The notes under the pieces are model-generated. The model had not been told where the DNA came from, did not search any database, and saw nothing but the letters and a program-made list of their open reading frames with translations. Source: CAWCGU01 sp963795195 (GTDB lineage Bacteria > Actinomycetota > Thermoleophilia > Solirubrobacterales > 70-9). Taken from it: a DNA stretch of 64,000 nt. Positions 59,431 to 64,000 of this stretch are shown in pieces (the first letter of the stretch is position 1; every line of letters starts with the position of its first letter). The stretch is taken from assembly GCA_963795195.1 (NCBI GenBank), contig CAWCGU010000006.1, positions 2,932,102 to 2,996,101 of the forward strand, given 5' to 3'. The translations under genes were made by a program, and so were the position numbers.

Positions 59431-60348
59431 TGAGCGAAACGAATCCAGGGGTCGCAGCAAAGCCTGCACGCGCCGACGCTTCGTCGCTAGTTTGGTGAGC
59501 GTCGTCTCGCTGCTGGCGCTCCCCGCCTGGTTTGCGCAACCGGCCCTCGCAAGTCACCAGCCAACACACAACGAATGGTTTGGCTTCTACCGCGTCGAGA
59601 TCGGAAACCAGGTGCCTTCCGGCGAGGCTGCGGACGAGCTATCCGGTTATGCCACGTTCTTCGTGCCTCAGGACGGCTATCTCAGCCTCAGCGCCAACCT
59701 GGCAGTTGAGCTACCAGGCAGGGGCACTGCTACGAGAGCGTGCAGCGCCTCGAGGGGTCTACACGCTTCCCCTCCTTGGAGGGGGGACGACACCCACGAC
59801 GCAGCGAGCGCGCCGATCGGGCTGGATGTGACCGGCAGGGATCAGGCCGGCCCGACCACGGGCTACTCGATCAAGCGCCGGGAAATTCGACCTCTGGGGC
59901 ACGGAGACGCACTCGTACTACTACGACGCGGACTACCGCAGACCGCCGGGATGCCCTCCTTCCACCAACCTCCCCGACAACAGGACAAACACGGGCAAAG
60001 CAGAGGTGGATTTCGGTTCCGGGGCGGTCTGCTGCGGGCACCGAGCGAAACCCGAATCCGGCGCATCTATGCGGGGAGCACTACCCCGTCGAGCTGGAAT
60101 GCCAACCGGCGCAGGGCCTGACCGTGACCGTGCAAACGGCCCGCGGGCCGGTCAGCGCCCAGGGGATCGCGACCTGGGATTTCATTCGCAACTCCGCGTC
60201 AAACGGCGAGGCCGAGCTCCAGAAGGCCTCCCAGCTCGACGGCCACGCAGCGGGCGTCGGCGGCCAGACCCTGGGCTTCTACTCACAGGTCTTGAACCTG
60301 ACTTGCGCGGCCAGCCGCAGCACGGCCCTCAATGCGCGCCGATGGTGA
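59430..60348 (+). CDS. Exported protein related to the N-terminal module of the SGNH protein (frame-broken)
   Basis: From ATG 59430 (TGATG overlap): MSETNPGVAAKPAR, a signal peptide VASLVSVVSLLALPAWFAQP, then HNEWFGFYRVEIGNQVPSGE, LSGYATFFVPQDGYLSLSAN, much broken text, and VTVQTARGPVSAQGIATWDF, ending at TGA 60346-60348. The start of the mature part (xHxxWxGxYxVxI) and the GxxTWxF motif are shared with the SGNH protein upstream, but the hydrolase domain is missing. About 300 residues. Breaks near 59470, 59735, 59760, 59880, 59930 and 60060. Confidence 0.6.
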
Positions 60349-60935
60349 AGTACTACGCAGACCACGACTGGGCCGGAACCTGGACGTACGACGTCTTCAA
60401 CGGATTCCTGAAGACCTACGGCGGAGACATCGACAGGGCTGCGGTCCGAGATCTGGAGGCTCGAGCGGGTCGCTGGAGCTCGCTGCTTCGCGTCGGCTGC
60501 GTCACGGTCCTGGAGTTTGTGGAGCTGCGCTGCCGGCTGATCGAGAAACGGGATCTCGACACGTTGTTCGTCGGCGCCCTGCACTTCGCGATGCTCCAGA
60601 ACGAGTACAGAACGGCGACGCGCAGGGCGATCTCGGACGCGCTGCACAGCGGCCAGGACGAGTTGCCCGCACTGCGCGAGGTGGTCTTCGAGATCCGGCG
60701 CCAGCACAAAGCCCTGTTTTGCTTCGGCGTCGTTCCGGGATTTCGCGTCGTCGGCGGTAAGGGCGCGATCAGCGGACGTGCGGAGCAGGTGGCGATTCGA
60801 GCGGTTCCATACGTCGCGGGAAAGCTGCGTGAACAGGTGATCCGTCAGGTCCTGAGCGAGAAGTTCGGCAAAGCCAAGGCCGGTCGCCTCCTCAAGGAGA
60901 TCGGTGCAGCGCCCCCTACGGGCTGCCCCGTGTGA
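60342..60935 (+). CDS. Third protein of the SGNH operon, HDW-type beta start and alpha-helical body
   Basis: From ATG 60342 (overlapping the previous stop): MVKYYADHDWAGTWTYDVFN GFLKTYGG-type start, which echoes the HDWYGSY and HNEWFGFY motifs of the two genes before it, then a mainly helical part (AAVRDLEARAGRWSSLLRVG, ALHFAMLQNEYRTATRRAIS, RRQHKALFCFGVVPGFRVVG, REQVIRQVLSEKFGKAKAGR) ending PPTGCPV at 60935. It has no signal peptide in the observed frame, so it may in fact be the continuation of the preceding gene across an indel. Its end overlaps the convergent gene by 20 bases. No known family. Confidence 0.5.
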   Translation: MVKYYADHDWAGTWTYDVFNGFLKTYGGDIDRAAVRDLEARAGRWSSLLRVGCVTVLEFVELRCRLIEKRDLDTLFVGALHFAMLQNEYRTATRRAISDALHSGQDELPALREVVFEIRRQHKALFCFGVVPGFRVVGGKGAISGRAEQVAIRAVPYVAGKLREQVIRQVLSEKFGKAKAGRLLKEIGAAPPTGCPV

Positions 60936-61689
60936 AGCTGCACTTCGACGCATCGCTGTCGGTCAGCTTCCCGGCGTCGGTGCTGTACACAGCCTTGAAG
61001 TGCATCGTCTTGTCGTTCTTCGGGCAGCGGCCCTGGATGTAGGCGCCCTTCTTGATCTCGACGCTGAACGAGGCGATCGCGCCCTCGCCGTCGAGGGACG
61101 GGAGCGCTGACGACCAGCTTCGTGGCGAACTGGCCCCTGGCTCTGCTCAGCACCCCGACCAGCACGGTGGTGAAGTCCTCCTGCGCGGAGTAGGCGTGCA
61201 GCAGGATCGTCGGCTTCCCGCCGAGCTTTGGCCCGTTGAATGTGGTCACGGTCAGTTCGAAATCGACTCGCGCGTCGCCTGGGCCGACCGGAAGTGCGGC
61301 CACCAGCGGCGTTCCGCTCAGCGCTGGACGTGCTGATCCTCGACGCTTCGCAGGCCGCGATTGCGGCGTCAGCGCTGAGACCCGTCGAGGCTGGCCGTGC
61401 ACTGCGGCACGCTCGAGGGCTTGAACCTGAGGTTGTCGGCGAGCGAGATCACGGCCCTGGTGGCCCGAGGTGGGATGCGCATCGGGTCGTCGAATCCGTT
61501 CCCGTCGTCGAAGAACTTCTCGCTTGTGATCTGAAGCTTGACTGGTTTGAGGCCTGCGCCCGGCAGCCTCTTCGGCGAGACCACCGCCTCGATTCTCTGG
61601 ACCGGGTCTCCGATCGCCGCGCCGGCTACGGCCGATGCCGAAAGGACGATGGCAAGCGCCGCAGCGAGGCCTGCGGTCTTGTTGTGCAT
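60916..61689 (-). CDS. Exported beta protein of a Solirubrobacter-like family (frame-broken)
   Basis: From ATG 61689 (overlapping the FG-GAP stop, TGATG): a signal peptide AGLAAALAIVLSASAVAGAA, then GDPVQRIEAVVSPKRLPGAG, PVKLQITSEKFFDDGNGFDD, AVISLADNLRFKPSSVPQCT ASLDG, AAIAACEASRI, VDFELTVTTFNGPKLGGKPT, ILLHAYSAQEDFTTVLVGVL and FTRGSP with TAG 60916-60918. The AIAACxxSxI box and the following beta strands are seen in many exported proteins of this bacterial group, function unknown. About 255 residues. Breaks lie near 61375, 61320 and 61100. Co-translated with the FG-GAP gene. Confidence 0.65.
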
Positions 61690-63335
61690 CAACAGCTTCC
61701 TCTCTGAGCTTCCGATCCTCTGCGAAGCCGCGGCGCTACTTGATCTTCTGTCGCTTCGACTTCGACTCCCAGGCAGGTCGCAGTGTCGGGAATCGTCTGC
61801 TCGGTGACGGTTGCGTAGTAGCTCCCCGGGGAGGCCGGCTTCTTGAGCTTGTAGCTGCCGCTCTTTTTCGTGCGCGGACTCCCGATCCGGTTGTCCGGCC
61901 CCGGGGCCCGCCTGAAGATCGTCACCTTCTGTCTCGCGCGACAGGAGGCCACGTCAGATGTGAGGCGGCCCTTGAAGGCGTCGCCACTGCGGGCGAGCGT
62001 GAGCCGGCGCGAGGCGCTCGGGCAGCCCGACGGCGCGCTGCCCACCAGCAGGTCGCAGAGGTCATCAGCGTCCGGGACGCCGTCCGCGTCGCCGTCCGCG
62101 GGTCCGAGCGGGATCGGCTCCGGTCCTCCGAGGAGGATCGAGATGTCGTTGGAGCCGCCATTTGCGACCGCGAGGTCCTGGAGGCCGTTGGCGTCGAAGT
62201 CGCTGACCGCCACGGATCGGGGGTTAAAGCCAACCACCTCCGGGCTTGTGGCGGCAGGGCTGAAATTTCCGCTGCCGTCGCCAAGAAGTACGGTCGTGCC
62301 CCCGATGTTGCCGCCGCCGTTCGTCTGGCTCGGGCCATTGTTGGCGACCGCGAGGTCTTGGCGACCGTCGGCGTCGAAATCTCCTGTCGCCAGTGACGAG
62401 GGGATGTTCCCGGCTGCCGCGGGACTCGTCGCGGCGGGGTTGAAATTGCCGCTGCCGTCGCCGAGCAGAATCGTCACGTCGTTCGTGTAGCCGTTCGCGA
62501 CAGCCAAGTCGGCCCGAGCGTTGCCGTCGAAGTCACCGACGACTACGGACCTGGGCCCAACACCGGCTGCCTCCGGACTCGTCGCGGCGGGGTTGAAGTT
62601 GCCGCTGCCGTCGCCGAGCAGAATCGTGACGTTGTTGGAGCTGATGTTGGCGACCGCGAGGTCCTGCTTGCCGTTGCCGTCGAAATCCCCGGCCGCTATC
62701 GATTCGGGCCCCGCTCCCGCCGCCTCCGGGCTGCCCGCGGCTGCGCTGAAGTCGCCGCTGCCATCTCCGAGCAGGATCGCGACGCTATTCGTCTTGTTGG
62801 CGACGGCGAGGTCCTGCTTGCCGTTGCCGTCGAAGTCGGCCACCGCGATTGACGCGGGATCCAACACGGCGGTCTCCGGGCTGCTGGCGGCGGCGCTGAA
62901 GTCACCGTTACCGACGCCGAGCAAGATCGTGACGTCGTTGGAGTTGGAGTTGGAGACCGCGAGGTCCGGCTTGAGGTCGCCGTTGAAATCCCCGATTACG
63001 ACCGCGGTCGGGCGCAGTCCCGCCGCCTCCGGGCTCGTCGCGGCAGGGGCGAAGTTGCCGGCGCCGTCACCGAGCAGGATCGTGACGTCGAGCGAGAACT
63101 GGTTGGCAGCCGCGAGGTCCGGCCGGCCGTCTCCGTTGAAGTCACCGACCGCGATCGACGCGGGCACACTCCCAGCGGGCACAGGGCTCGTTGGGCCCGG
63201 GTTGAAGTTGCCTCCAGCGCCGAATGTGGGCGCCGCAAAAATCAGCAGCGCCGCCAAACACGCGCTGGGTAGGAGGGCCAGATGGGTGGCTCGCAGCCCT
63301 GGCGCCCACTCCACCTCTGGAAATGCTCGGCTCAT
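61689..63335 (-). CDS. Secreted FG-GAP/VCBS repeat protein with shared C-terminal module
   Basis: An intact protein of about 548 residues. Signal peptide LALLPSACLAALLIFAAPTF. Seven FG-GAP/VCBS repeats of about 45 residues follow, each DFNGDGRPDLAxAN...DVTILLGDGAGNF, which together form an integrin-type beta-propeller with Ca2+ loops (DxDGNGKQD). The C-terminal module (GDADGVPDADDLCDLLVGSA, PSGCPSASRRLTLARSGDAF, TIFRRAPGPDNRIGSPRTKK, SPGSYYATVTEQ) is shared with the delta-60 protein at 52851-54413. Start ATG 63335 is preferred over GTG 63341 because GGGGGG lies at the right distance. Its promoter carries the CAGGGGATTTCCCTG palindrome. Confidence 0.92.
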   Translation of the reverse strand: MSRAFPEVEWAPGLRATHLALLPSACLAALLIFAAPTFGAGGNFNPGPTSPVPAGSVPASIAVGDFNGDGRPDLAAANQFSLDVTILLGDGAGNFAPAATSPEAAGLRPTAVVIGDFNGDLKPDLAVSNSNSNDVTILLGVGNGDFSAAASSPETAVLDPASIAVADFDGNGKQDLAVANKTNSVAILLGDGSGDFSAAAGSPEAAGAGPESIAAGDFDGNGKQDLAVANISSNNVTILLGDGSGNFNPAATSPEAAGVGPRSVVVGDFDGNARADLAVANGYTNDVTILLGDGSGNFNPAATSPAAAGNIPSSLATGDFDADGRQDLAVANNGPSQTNGGGNIGGTTVLLGDGSGNFSPAATSPEVVGFNPRSVAVSDFDANGLQDLAVANGGSNDISILLGGPEPIPLGPADGDADGVPDADDLCDLLVGSAPSGCPSASRRLTLARSGDAFKGRLTSDVASCRARQKVTIFRRAPGPDNRIGSPRTKKSGSYKLKKPASPGSYYATVTEQTIPDTATCLGVEVEATEDQVAPRLRRGSEAQRGSC

Positions 63336-63389
63336 CGCCACCCCCCATTGATTACTTCCTGCGAACGCCCAGGCTTCGCCGGGCGCCCC

Positions 63390-63450
63390 TGGTCCGCTCC
63401 GACGCTAACACCAGCTCGCCTGGAATGCACCAGGGAAATCCCCTGACATT
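63390..63450 (-). promoter_or_regulatory. Shared promoter with CAGGGGATTTCCCTG palindrome (FG-GAP side)
   Basis: Read on the minus strand, 63450-63426 equals 57353-57377 in all 25 bases and the similarity goes on through CTGGTGTTAGC (TTAGC at 63408-63404). Palindrome centre to TTAGC centre is 32 bases, one less than in the other copy. It lies about 70 bases before the FG-GAP start. Confidence 0.7.
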
Positions 63451-63529
63451 CGGATGGACCAAGCCGAGTTCCGCGAGACCTCGAGCGCATTCTGGGCATC
63501 GTTGACGAGGCGCCGATACGATCGCGGTC

Positions 63530-63928
63530 GTGGGTCGAGTAACCGGTATCGGCGGGTTCTTCTTTCGCGCCCGCGATGCTGACGCGCTCAACCGATGGTA
63601 TGGCGAGCACCTCGGCGTGATCATGCTCGAATCGCGCACCTACGCCGATCCGGGGTGGTTTCAGGATCGCGGTGAGTGCGTCTTCTCGGCAGTGGATGCC
63701 GACTCGAAGCTTCCCGGTCCCCTGGAGAAAGCCTGGTGCATCAACTTCCGAGTCGACGACCTCGACGGCATGGTCCAGAAACTAGAGGCCGATGGCATCA
63801 CCGTCGAGCTCGATCTCGAGTCGTACCCGAACGGCCGCTTCGCCTGGCTCGAGGATCCGGAAGGCAACCGCATTCAGCTCTGGGAGCCGAACGCCGCCGC
63901 CCTCGCTCGCGATCCTGGTTTCAGCTGA
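63530..63928 (+). CDS. Glyoxalase/VOC-superfamily protein
   Basis: An intact 132-residue VOC protein from GTG 63530: VTGIGGFFFRARDADALNRW, YGEHLGVIMLESRTY, GECVFSAVDADSKL, WCINFRVDDLDGMVQKLEAD, GRFAWLEDPEGNRIQLWEPN. The C-terminal FAWLEDPEGNRIQLWEP with Glu is the usual end of the second VOC module. Role unknown; similar proteins are annotated as glyoxalase or bleomycin-resistance-like. It converges on another VOC gene at the window edge, with an eight-base overlap of their ends. Confidence 0.9.
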   Translation: MGRVTGIGGFFFRARDADALNRWYGEHLGVIMLESRTYADPGWFQDRGECVFSAVDADSKLPGPLEKAWCINFRVDDLDGMVQKLEADGITVELDLESYPNGRFAWLEDPEGNRIQLWEPNAAALARDPGFS

Positions 63929-64000
63929 GCCGCTCGGACAGCCCGACGATGATGCCCTCGGGGCCACGCACGAAGCAGAGCCGGTAGATGTCCTCGTACT
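63921..64000 (-). CDS. Glyoxalase/VOC-type protein, C-terminal fragment (gene continues beyond the window)
   Basis: The minus strand reads YEDIYRLCFVRGPEGIIVGL SERLS and TGA at 63921-63923. FVRGPEGIIVGLSERL is the last strand and end of a VOC-type module. Only about 25 residues are inside the window, so this is a family guess. Confidence 0.55.
   Translation of the reverse strand, partial: YEDIYRLCFVRGPEGIIVGLSERLS

Overview
The window is high-GC bacterial DNA (codons ending almost always in G or C). It carries many secreted beta-repeat proteins and no rRNA, tRNA or CRISPR array that I can see. Gene style (xseA/xseB pair, SnoaL and VOC singletons, DUF11, RTX and Calx-beta secreted proteins, a LAL-type LuxR regulator, PotD-type Tat lipoprotein, many alpha/beta hydrolases) points to an actinobacterium, most likely Thermoleophilia/Solirubrobacterales; that placement is inference. 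A dominant technical fact is that many genes are interrupted by single-step frame changes, in patches (about 1.7-5.4, 7.9-15.9, 17.5, 18.3, 19.6, 21-25.7, 26-30, 31-33, 40.2, 45.6-46.2, 48-49.1, 50.2 and 57.3-61.3 kb). Conserved transporter genes are hit as hard as unknown ones, so I read most as consensus/assembly indels and annotate the underlying genes across them.

Layout. 1-6.2 kb: 3' end of a giant secreted repeat protein with a Val/Thr tail. 6.2-7.9: xseB-xseA. 7.9-12.2: sugar-type ABC importer (binding lipoprotein, two permeases, ATPase). 12.2-13.8: two tandem ParB-fold proteins. 13.8-15.9: two poorly readable secreted proteins. 16-21.8: lipid/steroid-like enzymes (HSL-type esterase, four alpha/beta hydrolases including one truncated, cytochrome P450, SDR). 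21.8-24.8: two tandem Cys/His-rich membrane-anchored proteins and an MFS permease. 24.9-30.5: anti-sigma-like ATPase, cupredoxin lipoprotein, Gly-rich beta-helix protein, polytopic membrane protein, MUG-type DNA glycosylase. 30.6-38.9: SRPBCC protein, a three-gene operon of FAD oxidoreductase + 28-residue membrane peptide + membrane C2H2 zinc-finger protein, small SnoaL/VOC proteins, a serine-hydrolase fold lacking its catalytic motifs, an ArsR-AHSA1 pair, a DUF4394/Calx-beta protein. 39-51 kb: ADP-forming acyl-CoA synthetase, acyl-CoA dehydrogenase, DUF11/RTX protein, then Rieske oxygenase - FAD oxidoreductase - TetR - PotD-PotB-PotC-PotA. 51-64 kb: secreted repeat proteins around a LAL regulator, an SGNH hydrolase operon, FG-GAP protein, VOC proteins.

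How parts fit together. A 16-bp palindrome TTGACTACAAGGTCAA lies before the acyl-CoA dehydrogenase and before the Rieske operon (identical) and, with one change, before the other FAD oxidoreductase operon. In the first two it covers the -35 of a promoter with 17-bp spacing that would give nearly leaderless mRNAs. With the TetR gene in the Rieske operon this suggests one regulon for uptake and oxidative breakdown of an amine-like compound. A second shared promoter (CAGGGGATTTCCCTG plus a TTAGC box about 32 bp downstream) occurs next to the LAL regulator gene and before the FG-GAP gene. Two families of short palindromic repeats are found, several inside protein-coding sequence and read in frame, most strikingly two exactly 50-nt elements inside the acyl-CoA synthetase gene.
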